DNA of 64,000 nucleotides. It comes from JAMLHH01 sp037189845 (GTDB lineage: Bacteria > Bacteroidota > Bacteroidia > Chitinophagales > JADIYW01). The DNA is taken from the NCBI GenBank assembly GCA_037189845.1, contig JBBCIS010000001.1, positions 496,001 to 560,000 of the forward strand. The letters are read 5' to 3'. Each line of letters opens with the position of its first letter. Within the stretch, counting starts at the first letter, position 1. A program made the position numbers and the translations under genes. The notes beneath the pieces are model-generated. The model was not told the origin of the DNA. It ran no database searches and worked only from the letters and a program-made list of their open reading frames with translations. This document shows positions 16,705 to 25,378 of the stretch, in pieces.

Positions 16705-18027
16705 ATGCCATATTATTTTACCTCTGAATCTGTTTCAGAAGGACATCCGGATAAAGTCGCAGATCAGATATCTGACGCAATTCTGGATGCAATGTTAGCA
16801 CAAGATCCTGATTCCAGAGTGGCTTGTGAAACACTGGTTACAACAGGTCTGGTCACGTTGGCCGGAGAAATTACTACCAATGCTTATGTAGATGTACAAG
16901 AAGTTGCTAGACAAGCTATCCGTAAGATAGGTTATACTAAAGATGAGTATATGTTTTCGGCCAATTCCTGTGCCGTAATTTCTGCATTGCATAATCAGTC
17001 TCCTGACATTGCTCAGGGAGTGGATGAAGGGAATGACAAAGAGCAGGGAGCAGGAGATCAGGGTATGATGTTCGGATATGCATCCAATGAGTCGGATAAT
17101 TATATGCCTTTGACACTGGAAATTTCTCACCTTTTGGTAGAAGAGCTTGCCAGGATCAGAAAAGAAGGCAAATTGATGAAATATCTTCGTCCGGATGCCA
17201 AATCACAGGTGACCATTGAATACGATGAGAAGCACCGTGCTTTAAGAATTGATACCATTGTAGTTTCTACGCAACATGATGACTTTTTGAAGCCGGCAAC
17301 TCCTGCTGAAAAAGCAAGCGTTGAAGCTCAGATGCAGGTGAAAATCAGAGAAGATATTTTAAAGTATTTAATTCCTGCAGTGAAAAAACGCCTTCCGAAG
17401 AGAGTACACAAGCTTTTCAACGAAGAAATCAAATATTATATCAATCCAACAGGAGTATTTATCATCGGCGGACCACATGGAGATTCCGGTCTTACAGGAA
17501 GAAAAATCATTGTAGATACATACGGAGGTCGTGGCGCACACGGAGGAGGAGCATTCTCCGGGAAAGATCCAAGTAAAGTAGACAGATCAGCGGCTTATGC
17601 GGCACGTCACATGGCTAAAAATCTGGTAGCGGCTGGCATTGCAGATCAGGTATTAGTACAATTATCTTATGCAATCGGAGTAGCAGAGCCTATCTCTATC
17701 AATGTGAATACTTTCAGAACTGCTAAGGTGAAACTCACAGATGGCCAGATTTCTGATAAAATCATTACAGCCTTTAAAGATGAGTTCAAGCCAAAGGCAC
17801 TGATTGAAAGACTGAAGCTGAAAAATCCTATCTATTCTGCTACTGCGGCTTATGGTCACATGGGACGTCCATCTTATGAGCAGGATGTAGAAACTGCTTA
17901 TGTTTCTATTGAAGAGAAAAACGGTAAAAAAGTAGAAAGCAGACTTTTTGAAAATAAAAAAGTAGAATTCTTTACATGGGAAAAGCTTGACTACGTAGAT
18001 CGTATCAGATCTGTTTTTGAATTATAA
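16705..18027 (+). CDS. metK: S-adenosylmethionine synthetase
   Basis: A 440-residue MetK that joins ATP and methionine to make S-adenosylmethionine. Signatures include SEGHPDKVADQISD near residue 10, GAGDQGMMFGYA near 115, the glycine-rich P-loop-like GGRGAHGGGAFSGKDPSKVDRS near 272, and a normal C-terminus. It is longer than E. coli MetK (about 384) because of inserts common in this phylum. The 36-nt gap upstream is too short for a SAM riboswitch. A strong terminator follows. Confidence 0.96.
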   Translation: MPYYFTSESVSEGHPDKVADQISDAILDAMLAQDPDSRVACETLVTTGLVTLAGEITTNAYVDVQEVARQAIRKIGYTKDEYMFSANSCAVISALHNQSPDIAQGVDEGNDKEQGAGDQGMMFGYASNESDNYMPLTLEISHLLVEELARIRKEGKLMKYLRPDAKSQVTIEYDEKHRALRIDTIVVSTQHDDFLKPATPAEKASVEAQMQVKIREDILKYLIPAVKKRLPKRVHKLFNEEIKYYINPTGVFIIGGPHGDSGLTGRKIIVDTYGGRGAHGGGAFSGKDPSKVDRSAAYAARHMAKNLVAAGIADQVLVQLSYAIGVAEPISINVNTFRTAKVKLTDGQISDKIITAFKDEFKPKALIERLKLKNPIYSATAAYGHMGRPSYEQDVETAYVSIEEKNGKKVESRLFENKKVEFFTWEKLDYVDRIRSVFEL

Positions 18028-18061
18028 ACCTTACGGAAAGAATCATAAAGGAATAGTAAAA

Positions 18062-18100
18062 TAAGGGCAGGATTCAGCGAGAATCCTGCCCTTATTTTTT
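18062..18100. terminator. Strong intrinsic terminator after metK
   Basis: A perfect 13-bp stem (arms 18062-18074 and 18082-18094) with a 7-nt loop is followed by six T. It ends the metK unit. On the other strand a weaker T-rich flank (TATTTTAC) could also serve the convergent metallopeptidase gene. Confidence 0.9.
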
Positions 18101-18122
18101 CAATTAGGTAAAGGAGAATCTT

Positions 18123-18980
18123 TTATAAATTATTCGTACCGAAAGTATCTCCCTGGCGAATATCTCCTGAGTTGTAACCTTTCATAAACCACTTTTTGCG
18201 TTGCTCTGAAGTGCCATGGGTAAAAGCGTCCGGGACAACATGACCCTGAACTCTTTTTTGGATAGCATCATCACCGACCGCATGAGCAGCACTCAGCGCT
18301 TCGTCAATATCACCTTCTTCAATATATTGCTCAATATAATGAGCCCAGACTCCTGCATAGAAATCAGCCTGCAGCTCTTGTCTGACTGTAAGTTTATTGA
18401 CCTCCACCTCGTTCCGCCCTTGCTTCATCTGCTGTACCTTCTGACTGATACCCAGCACAGTTTGAATGTGATGTCCTACTTCATGTGCGATCACATAAGC
18501 AATAGCGAAATCTCCGCCTTGTGCGCCAAATCTGCTCTTTAGCTCTTCAAAGAAGTCAAGATCCATATACACTTTCTGATCTGCAGGACAATAAAACGGA
18601 CCTACCGCTGATGATGCATTTCCGCATCCGGTACTTACCTGGCCGGTAAATAAAACCATGCCCGGCTCTTGATACTGCATGCCATTTTGTTGAAAAATCT
18701 TATGCCAGATATCCTCTGTGTCTGCAAAAACTGTAGAAACAAAATTACCCAGCTCTATTTCTTCAGGTGTTAGTTCTCTTTGAGTAGAATTTTGTACCTG
18801 AGTGTTTTGCTGAATTTCCTGTAATACAGGTGCTAATTGCTGACCTGTTTCTCCTCCGAAAATGCTCAAAAGCAATATAATGATACCTAAAATACCACCT
18901 CCCGCAATTGCTTTCGTACCGGTTCCCATGCCTCTTCTGTCCTCGACATTCCCGCTTTGTCTTCTACCTTGCCATTTCAT
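18123..18980 (-). CDS. YpfJ-family neutral zinc metallopeptidase
   Basis: A 285-residue protein of the COG2321/YpfJ family. It begins with the conserved RRQSGNVEDRRG stretch, has one membrane helix at about residues 28-45, then STGCGNASSAVGPFYCPAD (two conserved cysteines) and the zinc motif HEVGHH near residue 165. The C-terminal FTHGTSEQRKKWFMKGY is also typical. It is likely a membrane-anchored periplasmic peptidase. No biological substrate is known. Start and length fit the family. Confidence 0.9.
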   Translation of the reverse strand: MKWQGRRQSGNVEDRRGMGTGTKAIAGGGILGIIILLLSIFGGETGQQLAPVLQEIQQNTQVQNSTQRELTPEEIELGNFVSTVFADTEDIWHKIFQQNGMQYQEPGMVLFTGQVSTGCGNASSAVGPFYCPADQKVYMDLDFFEELKSRFGAQGGDFAIAYVIAHEVGHHIQTVLGISQKVQQMKQGRNEVEVNKLTVRQELQADFYAGVWAHYIEQYIEEGDIDEALSAAHAVGDDAIQKRVQGHVVPDAFTHGTSEQRKKWFMKGYNSGDIRQGDTFGTNNL

Positions 18981-19416
18981 AAATTGATCTTGTAATTGTT
19001 TTAGTTAAGAGATAAAAAAAATTATACATACTATAAAGTGCCTGATGCTTTATGAGTAATAAATTTATCAAACTTTCTGATCTAAAGGAGATTATATGTC
19101 ATTTTCTTTATTCATTAAAATCAGAAATTCCCGAAAAGAATTAGTGAAAGCAATCAATTAAGTGAAGTCCGGATTGATTTTATCTTTCAGATTATTGTGT
19201 GCGTATCCGATCAGATGGGCGATTGTTCCGTTGCTTTCGGGAATACCAAAATGATATAAAAGCTTTATATTATAAGCCAACCTTAGATTTGTGAGATATC
19301 GGGTAGGGATAAGCAGGACAGAATACTATTTGTTAATCCTGAAAGTATTTTTGGGTTTTGTAAATTCAGAAGAATTTAATTCTTTTGTCTTGCCCTAAGA
19401 TATAAATGTCTGTAAA
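18981..19416. other. Intergenic region before tRNA-Arg
   Basis: About 435 bp with the metallopeptidase promoter at one end and the tRNA promoter at the other. No full gene is present. A minus-strand open stretch at 19158-19325 has protein-like composition and is listed separately as a possible remnant. Confidence 0.5.
19158..19325 (-). pseudogene. Possible decayed gene fragment
   Basis: On the minus strand 55 sense codons are open between a TAG and a TAA. The translation has protein-like composition (for example YHFGIPESNGTIAHLIGY) but no start codon at its upstream end. I do not recognise the family. It could be a remnant of a lost gene next to the tRNA, or chance. Confidence 0.25.
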
Positions 19417-19488
19417 GGCTCCATAGTTCAATGGATAGAACGGAAGTTTCCTAAACTTTAAATACAGGTTCGATTCCTGTTGGAGCCA
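19417..19488 (+). tRNA. tRNA-Arg(CCT)
   Basis: A 72-nt cloverleaf: acceptor GGCTCCA/TGGAGCC, D stem GTTC/GAAC, anticodon stem GAAGT/ACTTT around TTCCTAA, and T stem ACAGG/CCTGT around TTCGATT. The anticodon is CCT, reading AGG. The discriminator is A and CCA is not encoded. mtgA begins only 7 nt later, so a processed mRNA would be leaderless. Confidence 0.95.
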
Positions 19489-19495
19489 CTCAATT

Positions 19496-20182
19496 ATGCT
19501 CAAAAGATTCTTTCATCTGTTATTAAAGTTGTTTGTCAGCTTTTTGTTGATTTCCGTTATCTGGGTTGTGGTATATAAATTTATACCTGTACCACTTACG
19601 GCGACTATGATAATGAATAGCATTGCAAATATTGGTTCTGAGGATCCCGTAATCTGGTCAAAAGACTGGAAATCTATTTCGAAGATTTCACCGCAGTATG
19701 TAAAAGCTGTCATAGCTTCTGAGGATCAGAAATTCAATGATCATTCGGGCTTTGATGTAGAAGCAATAAAAAAGGCTTTTGAGAGCAATTCCAAAAACTC
19801 AAAAAAGTTAAAAGGCGGAAGTACGATTTCGCAACAGACTGCCAAAAATGCATTTCTGTGGCAAGGCCGCTCATGGGTACGTAAAGGGCTCGAAGCATAT
19901 TTTACTGTGCTGATTGAAATCATCTGGGGTAAAAAACGCATTATGGAAGTTTACCTGAATATAGCAGAGATGGGAAATGGCATTTATGGTGTAGAAGCTG
20001 CGTCACAGGCATACTTTGGAAAAAGTGCAGACAAGATCAATAAATCTGAAGCAGCACTGGTAGCAGCTATTTTGCCTTCTCCTAAAAGATATTCTGCAAA
20101 AAGCCCCGGTCCGTATGTCAGGAAGCGTCAGAGGTGGATCTCCGGACAGATGAACAATGTTAGCTGGGATTACGAAAAATAG
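19496..20182 (+). CDS. mtgA: Monofunctional biosynthetic peptidoglycan transglycosylase
   Basis: A 228-residue family 51 glycosyltransferase with an N-terminal membrane anchor (about residues 8-26). Motifs run in order: AVIASEDQKFNDHSGFD with the catalytic Glu near residue 79, GGSTISQQTAKNAFLW near 107, RKGLEAYFTVLIE near 128, and KRIMEVYLNIAEMG near 145. It polymerises glycan strands from lipid II in the periplasm. There is no transpeptidase domain, so it is MtgA and not a class A PBP. It lies directly after a tRNA gene and may be read from the tRNA promoter. Confidence 0.93.
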   Translation: MLKRFFHLLLKLFVSFLLISVIWVVVYKFIPVPLTATMIMNSIANIGSEDPVIWSKDWKSISKISPQYVKAVIASEDQKFNDHSGFDVEAIKKAFESNSKNSKKLKGGSTISQQTAKNAFLWQGRSWVRKGLEAYFTVLIEIIWGKKRIMEVYLNIAEMGNGIYGVEAASQAYFGKSADKINKSEAALVAAILPSPKRYSAKSPGPYVRKRQRWISGQMNNVSWDYEK

Positions 20183-20389
20183 CAAATATTTTTTCTGGAA
20201 AGATCAGAATTGAATGCTTGCATAATATTAGTGAGCTAACTAATGGATTTTTCTTTTTGACATTGTTTTTTTATTCTCTTAACAAAGCACAGTTTTTTGT
20301 TACCTCAATGTGAAAGTTCATATTATTTTAACCGTGTTTTCATATTGATTGCATTTTTAATTTATGCTTTGATAACCAAAGAATTTCAA

Positions 20390-20417
20390 TTGATTGCATG
20401 CTGGTGGAGTATCTTTG
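20390..20417 (+). promoter_or_regulatory. Promoter of the small helical protein gene
   Basis: TTG at 20390-20392, a 17-nt spacer and TATCTTTG at 20410-20417, a perfect TAnnTTTG. It lies 27 nt before the ATG at 20445. It rules out an upstream TTG at 20394 as the start. Confidence 0.65.
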
Positions 20418-20444
20418 TGGTACGATAGAAAAAAATACATGGTT

Positions 20445-20834
20445 ATGAAATTTCAAGAAAAACTACAAGGAACAATCAATACATTCGTTGGCGGTGCTAA
20501 ACAAAATGTAGAAGTAGCTAAAGAGCAGGTAAACAATACAATTACAGAAGTAGTTTCTGCTGCTAAAGAAGAAATCGAATTGCAAAAAACAGCTTTTGTT
20601 TCTTATCAGGAAAGATTCGCAGCTTTAAAAGCAAAAGGATTCAACAAAAATGAAATCGTTAGCGATGTAAAAGGTGAAGTAGCATTTTTCGGTAATGAAA
20701 TTGCATCATCTTTCAACAGAAACGTAGAGAAATTAAAATCTATTGTTGCTCCTAAAATTGAAGAGTTCAAAAATGCTGCTAAAAAATCTTCTGATGAAGT
20801 AGTAGCTGAAGTAAAGACTGAAACTGCTGAGTAA
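20445..20834 (+). CDS. Small helical protein of unknown function
   Basis: A 129-residue protein, starting MKFQEK, made almost wholly of amphipathic helix, rich in Lys, Glu, Ala and Val and without cysteine. The pattern recalls YtxH-like or LEA-like stress proteins, but I do not recognise a family. Codons are highly regular (GCT, AAA, GAA, GTA), the promoter is consensus and a strong terminator follows, suggesting a well-expressed single-gene unit. The ATG at 20439 is an alternative start. Confidence 0.75.
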   Translation: MKFQEKLQGTINTFVGGAKQNVEVAKEQVNNTITEVVSAAKEEIELQKTAFVSYQERFAALKAKGFNKNEIVSDVKGEVAFFGNEIASSFNRNVEKLKSIVAPKIEEFKNAAKKSSDEVVAEVKTETAE

Positions 20835-20876
20835 TCAGCCGGTTTTTTTCATATAGTGTTAGTTATTGGTTTTTGG

Positions 20877-20905
20877 AAAAGGGGGACATACTGTCTCCCT
20901 TTTTT
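20877..20905 (+). terminator. Intrinsic terminator
   Basis: A 12-bp stem with one G-U pair (arms 20877-20888 and 20892-20903), a 3-nt loop and a T-run. It closes the single-gene unit of the small helical protein. Confidence 0.88.
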
Positions 20906-21116
20906 GTTGGGTGATTGCCATTAGAATTTATTCATCAAAAGCTAAATTGTGGAGCAATGAGTTATTTTCCGGTTCTGTGGTCATCCTTTCTGTTTGTTAG
21001 TTCTTGTTGTGGCCCCCAAAAAAATATAAAATAACAATCTGAAAATTTTTTCAAAAATGTACTATGTTTAAGATAGATACAATTTCACCATTACCGTATA
21101 GATTTTAAGCACATTT

Positions 21117-22388
21117 ATGCAACAACAAAAATCAACTTCCTACATTTTTCCCATTACTATTATAGGAATTCTGTTCTTTATTTTTGGTTTTATTACCTGG
21201 GCCAATAGTCAGCTGATCCCATATCTGAGAACCGCTTGTCAGTTGACTGCAACTGAATCTTATCTGGTGACCACAGCTTTTTTTGCAGCATACTTTTTTA
21301 TGTCTGTTCCCAGCTCTTACATTCTGAAACAAGTCGGATTCAAAAAAGGCATGTCAATAGGACTTTTTGTGATGGCTATAGGCGCGCTGATGTTTATTCC
21401 TGCTGCGAATATGATCAGTTATCCATTATTTCTGGGAGGATTGTTTGTGATAGGAACGGGATTGGCATTATTGCAGACCGCTTCCAATCCTTATGTGACA
21501 ATACTGGGGCCGATAGAGAGTGCGGCCCAACGGATCAGTATCATGGGTATTTGTAATAAGCTGGCCGGGTTCTGTGCTGTGTATCTTTTAGGATTTTTAT
21601 TTCTCGACAATATAGATGCGTTGGAAGCATCCCTTCCGGCAATGAATGAGATACAAAAAGCGGAAACTTTACAGATACTGGCGAATAAGGTGATCCACCC
21701 GTATATGATAATAGCAGGAGCATTTGCGCTATTGGGACTTTTGTTGTTGTTTATCCATCTTCCCGAACCAAAAGAAACGGAGAATGAAGTGCAGGCAGGC
21801 ACTAAAACTGCTTCCAGTGCATTAGGACATAAAAATCTGGTGCTGGGAGCACTGGCGATTTTCTTTTACGTAGGAGCGGAGGTGATCAGCTACGATGCAT
21901 TTACGGATTTTGGAATCGGTTTGGGTTTCACCAAACAGATAGCATCCAAATTTGCAAGCTACACAGCTATTGCGATGCTGGCAGGTTATTTTTTGTCTAT
22001 CGTGTTAATTCCTAATGTGATCAGACAGCGTCCGGCTTTGATCCTGACATCAGTATTGAGTATTTTTTTGTTAACTATAGCTATGAATACAAGCGGGTAT
22101 GTGGCGGTAGGATCTTTTGCCTTACTGGGTTTGTCTCAGTCTGCCATGTGGCCTGTTATCTGGCCTTTGGCATTGAATGGGTTAGGTCGTCATACAAAGA
22201 TGGCTTCAGCGATTTTGGTGATGATGATAGTCGGGGGTGCAGTGATACCGCCACTCATGCCTGTTGTCGGAGATCTGTTGGGTGTTAAAAAACTGGGTTT
22301 TTTGATCATGATACCATGTTGGTTATATCTGATTTATTATGCTGTTGCAGGATATCGTTCAGAATATGCTGACAATGATGCGGTATAA
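21117..22388 (+). CDS. Sugar:proton symporter, FucP/GluP family
   Basis: A 423-residue major facilitator with about 12 membrane helices. The N-terminus (FFIFGFITWANSQLIPYL) and the fourth-fifth helix segment GTGLALLQTASNPYVTILGP are diagnostic of the fucose/glucose-galactose symporter branch (FucP/GluP/NagP). Members import monosaccharides with protons. No sugar kinase or glycosidase is adjacent, so the sugar is unknown. The next gene follows after 18 nt. Confidence 0.85.
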   Translation: MQQQKSTSYIFPITIIGILFFIFGFITWANSQLIPYLRTACQLTATESYLVTTAFFAAYFFMSVPSSYILKQVGFKKGMSIGLFVMAIGALMFIPAANMISYPLFLGGLFVIGTGLALLQTASNPYVTILGPIESAAQRISIMGICNKLAGFCAVYLLGFLFLDNIDALEASLPAMNEIQKAETLQILANKVIHPYMIIAGAFALLGLLLLFIHLPEPKETENEVQAGTKTASSALGHKNLVLGALAIFFYVGAEVISYDAFTDFGIGLGFTKQIASKFASYTAIAMLAGYFLSIVLIPNVIRQRPALILTSVLSIFLLTIAMNTSGYVAVGSFALLGLSQSAMWPVIWPLALNGLGRHTKMASAILVMMIVGGAVIPPLMPVVGDLLGVKKLGFLIMIPCWLYLIYYAVAGYRSEYADNDAV

Positions 22389-22406
22389 AATCTTTGGAAT
22401 AATAGT

Positions 22407-22799
22407 ATGATGAAACGCAGTACATGGATATGGCTGGTGACAGTGATGGTCATTCTGGTGATAGTGGTATACCAGTTTTTTCATCTGGATAATATCAAGA
22501 ATATTCCCGGTGAATTTGAAAAGGTGGCTTATATCCGCAACGAAAACAATCAGGGCGGAATTTATCAGTATTATGCTTATACAGTAGGAGATACGGCATC
22601 GGCAAATTATGAAGCTCTGATAAAAATGTTGCCATTTAACGGAAAAACAGGAGAGACGACAGTTTTTTTCTTCTATAGGGATCATCCTTATCCTACTGAA
22701 TTGACTTTAGAGATTCCGAATTTTGATATAGATCAATTTCAGCCTGTAGCAGTATATGTCAGGAATAAGCATGAAATATTTGAGAGCCACGGACTTTGA
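22407..22799 (+). CDS. Membrane-anchored protein of unknown function
   Basis: A 130-residue protein with one N-terminal membrane helix (about residues 8-25) and an extracytoplasmic domain rich in aromatic residues. It follows the sugar transporter by 18 nt and is probably co-transcribed. I recognise no family or active site. Confidence 0.6.
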   Translation: MMKRSTWIWLVTVMVILVIVVYQFFHLDNIKNIPGEFEKVAYIRNENNQGGIYQYYAYTVGDTASANYEALIKMLPFNGKTGETTVFFFYRDHPYPTELTLEIPNFDIDQFQPVAVYVRNKHEIFESHGL

Positions 22800-22925
22800 T
22801 ATGAGGTTAGCAGGATGAAGTCAAAATATTCTTACCCATCAGATATTTGACAAACTTCATCTTTTAGAGAGAATGTTTTTTCGCTGTAAATAATGAATAT
22901 AATTACTCTGCAAATAAAAAACTCT

Positions 22926-23160
22926 TATCTTCGCACTCAATGTACGCAGTATTGTTCCATACAAGCTTCTTTCATCATTCCTCGTGAGGGGAAGTGTACA
23001 TTATTTAGACCAGTAGTAGGTTTGTTTTGACCGAATTCTTAAGAAAAAATCTTATTTCTTACTGAAATAGTAATTTTCTAAACTATTATTTAAAATTTAT
23101 TCATTCAAATAGCCTAAAAATCAACAGGAATTCTGTTGTGATTGGCTAAATTTGTAAAGC
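22926..23160 (+). promoter_or_regulatory. his operon leader region (putative attenuator)
   Basis: A minus-7-like TATCTTCG (22926-22933, one mismatch to TAnnTTTG) is followed by a 15-codon His-rich reading frame and several hairpins. A 6-bp stem with a GTGA tetraloop at 22977-22992 spans the leader stop codon. A 7-bp pairing AATGTAC (22939) / GTACATT (22996) encloses the whole leader frame. A 6-bp CAACAG/CTGTTG hairpin sits at 23122-23138. This is the layout of amino-acid attenuation, but I could not pick out one unambiguous terminator. A TAAATTTG at 23147-23154 may be a second minus-7 element for hisG. Confidence 0.45.
22940..22987 (+). CDS. Candidate histidine operon leader peptide
   Basis: ATG to TGA encodes 15 residues, MYAVLFHTSFFHHSS, with three histidines including an adjacent pair, 173 nt upstream of hisG. 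His-rich leader peptides that stall ribosomes when charged tRNA-His is scarce are the known basis of his attenuation in enterobacteria. A hairpin with a GTGA tetraloop overlaps the stop. If the predicted promoter is right, the frame is nearly leaderless. Confidence 0.55.
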   Translation: MYAVLFHTSFFHHSS

Positions 23161-24018
23161 ATGGAAAAATTAAAACTGGCTATCCAGAAAAAGGGTAGAC
23201 TGAGTGAAAAATCTCTTGAGCTGATAGACGAGTGTGATATCAGTTTTCCTAATAGCGCCGGACGTCTGATGACAGCGGCTTATGATTTCCCTATCGAAAT
23301 ATTGTTTCTGAGAGACGATGATATTCCAGGCTATGTCGAAGATGGCGTGGCTGATATCGGTATTGTGGGAGAAAATGTCCTTGTGGAATCTGGCAAAGAA
23401 GTCGATTTAGTAACCAGATTAGGTTTTGGAAGATGCAGACTTTCTATTGCTATTCAGAGGGGAGTTCCTTATAACGGTATCGAAGATCTGGATGGGAAAG
23501 CGATAGCAACATCTTATCCGAAGCTTTTAGGAAGCTATCTTGCAGAAAAAGGTGTAAAAGCAGATATACATGAAATCAGCGGTTCTGTGGAGATAGCACC
23601 GAGCATTGGTCTGGCAGAAGGTATCTGTGATATCGTAAGTACAGGCAGTACTTTGTTGAGCAATGGATTGAAAGAAGTAGAGCAAATCTTTTCTTCAGAG
23701 GCTGTAATGGTCAGCAATAAAAATCTTTCGGATGCAAAACGTGAAATTCTGGAAAAATTCATGTTCAGAATGACAGCTGTCCGCAAGGCGAAAAAAAATA
23801 AATACATCATGCTCAATGCGCCCAACGACAGTCTGGAACAGATCATCTCTTTATTGCCGGGGTTGAGCAGTCCTACCGTACAAACTTTGGTAAGACCGGG
23901 ATGGAGCTCCATTCACTCTGTTATCAATGAGCAGGACTTTTGGGAGAAAATCGAACAGATTAAAGCTGCCGGTGCAGAAGGTATCCTGATTATGCCGATT
24001 GAAAAACTCATCTATTAA
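23161..24018 (+). CDS. hisG: ATP phosphoribosyltransferase (long form)
   Basis: A 285-residue HisG, the first and feedback-controlled enzyme of histidine synthesis, joining ATP and PRPP. The N-terminal catalytic part begins KLKLAIQKKGRLSEKS and includes DIGIVGENV near residue 62 and the PRPP-binding EICDIVSTGSTL-type segment near 158-170. The last 75 or so residues form the ACT-like regulatory domain, ending AAGAEGILIMPIEKLI, so this is the long form that works without HisZ. hisD follows after 6 nt. Confidence 0.95.
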   Translation: MEKLKLAIQKKGRLSEKSLELIDECDISFPNSAGRLMTAAYDFPIEILFLRDDDIPGYVEDGVADIGIVGENVLVESGKEVDLVTRLGFGRCRLSIAIQRGVPYNGIEDLDGKAIATSYPKLLGSYLAEKGVKADIHEISGSVEIAPSIGLAEGICDIVSTGSTLLSNGLKEVEQIFSSEAVMVSNKNLSDAKREILEKFMFRMTAVRKAKKNKYIMLNAPNDSLEQIISLLPGLSSPTVQTLVRPGWSSIHSVINEQDFWEKIEQIKAAGAEGILIMPIEKLIY

Positions 24019-24024
24019 TCAGCC

Positions 24025-25308
24025 ATGAAAAAGATATTGAATCCGGCTGTGTCACAATGGGAAGAGATTTTGGCACGTCCGGTGATGTCGCTGGAAGATA
24101 TTGAGAAACGTGTGATTCCCATCATGGATCGCGTGGCGGAGGAAGGTGATGCTGCGCTGAAAGCATTTGCTGCGACCTTTGACGGGATAGAGTTAGATGC
24201 GTTGGAAATATCTGAACAAGAATGGGATGAGGCTGCTACTTTGGTAGGAGATGATTTGAAGGCTGCTATACAATCTGCTGCTGCTAATATAGAAAAATTC
24301 CACGCGCAACAGCATCATGATGAGCCTGTGGTGGAAACTCAACCAGGAGTATTCTGCTGGAGGAAATCTATCGGAATAGAAAAAGTAGGGTTGTACATTC
24401 CGGGAGGAACAGCTCCTTTGTTTTCTACCGTACTGATGCTGGCGATTCCGGCAAGACTGGCAGGATGCAAAGAAGTGATATTGTGCTCTCCACCTGACAA
24501 ACAAGGTAAAATACACCCTGCAATTCTGTATGCTGCAAAGCTTACCGGAGTTCACAGAGTTTTTAAATCGGGAGGGGCACAAGCTATTGCTGCAATGACA
24601 TTCGGTACTGTATCCGTTCCCAGGGTGTATAAGATTTTTGGTCCTGGCAATCAATATGTAATGGCTGCCAAACAGCTGGCTATGAAATTCGGAGTAGCGA
24701 TAGATATGCCTGCAGGCCCTTCTGAAGTAGCTGTGATAGCTGATAAAACTGCTAATCCTGCGTTTATTGCTGCGGATTTATTATCTCAGGCAGAACATGG
24801 CAATGACAGTCAGGTGATATTGTTTACAGATGATGAAGATCTGTTAGATCAGGTAGAGATGGCTGTGGAGGAGCAACTCGCAGAACTTTCGAGAGCCAAT
24901 TTTGCATCTAAAGCATTGGAAAACAGTAAGCTCATTTTGGTAAAAGATTTGGATGAAGCGATGGCTATGAGCAATGTTTATGCTCCTGAGCACTTGATTC
25001 TCCAGGTAGAAAATCCTGAATCTTTAGCAGAGCAGGTGACCAATGCCGGTTCTGTATTTTTGGGACATCTCACACCTGAATCAGCAGGGGATTATGCTTC
25101 GGGTACCAATCATACATTGCCGACCAATGGTTATGCGAGAGCTTACAGTGGTGTGTCCTTGGATACCTTTGTCAAAAAGGTGACTTTTCAGAAAATTTCT
25201 TCCGAAGGTTTGAAAAATATAGGTGGAGTTATCGAGAAAATGGCAGCAGCAGAGGAATTGGATGCGCACAAAAATGCTGTGACGCTGAGATTGAACTCTT
25301 TGAGTTAG
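24025..25308 (+). CDS. hisD: Histidinol dehydrogenase
   Basis: A 427-residue zinc enzyme that oxidises L-histidinol to histidine in two NAD-dependent steps. Motifs include YIPGGTAPLFSTVLM near residue 127, SGGAQAIAAMTFGT near 180, FGPGNQYV near 208, QAEHGNDSQ near 257 (zinc ligands), and the catalytic Glu-His in TPESAGDYASGTNHTLPT near 350-365. It directly follows hisG. The next gene is not a his gene. Confidence 0.96.
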   Translation: MKKILNPAVSQWEEILARPVMSLEDIEKRVIPIMDRVAEEGDAALKAFAATFDGIELDALEISEQEWDEAATLVGDDLKAAIQSAAANIEKFHAQQHHDEPVVETQPGVFCWRKSIGIEKVGLYIPGGTAPLFSTVLMLAIPARLAGCKEVILCSPPDKQGKIHPAILYAAKLTGVHRVFKSGGAQAIAAMTFGTVSVPRVYKIFGPGNQYVMAAKQLAMKFGVAIDMPAGPSEVAVIADKTANPAFIAADLLSQAEHGNDSQVILFTDDEDLLDQVEMAVEEQLAELSRANFASKALENSKLILVKDLDEAMAMSNVYAPEHLILQVENPESLAEQVTNAGSVFLGHLTPESAGDYASGTNHTLPTNGYARAYSGVSLDTFVKKVTFQKISSEGLKNIGGVIEKMAAAEELDAHKNAVTLRLNSLS

Positions 25309-25330
25309 ATAGGAACACTATTGATGGTTG

Positions 25331-25365
25331 TTTGATTAAATTGTGTTATATCTATAGTAATTTTG
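25331..25365 (+). promoter_or_regulatory. Promoter of the inserted AlbA-domain gene
   Basis: TTTG at 25331-25334, a 23-nt spacer and TAATTTTG at 25358-25365, a perfect TAnnTTTG. It lies just 13 nt before the ATG at 25379, so the inserted gene has its own promoter inside the his operon. Confidence 0.5.
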
Positions 25366-25378
25366 TAATTGATTCACT

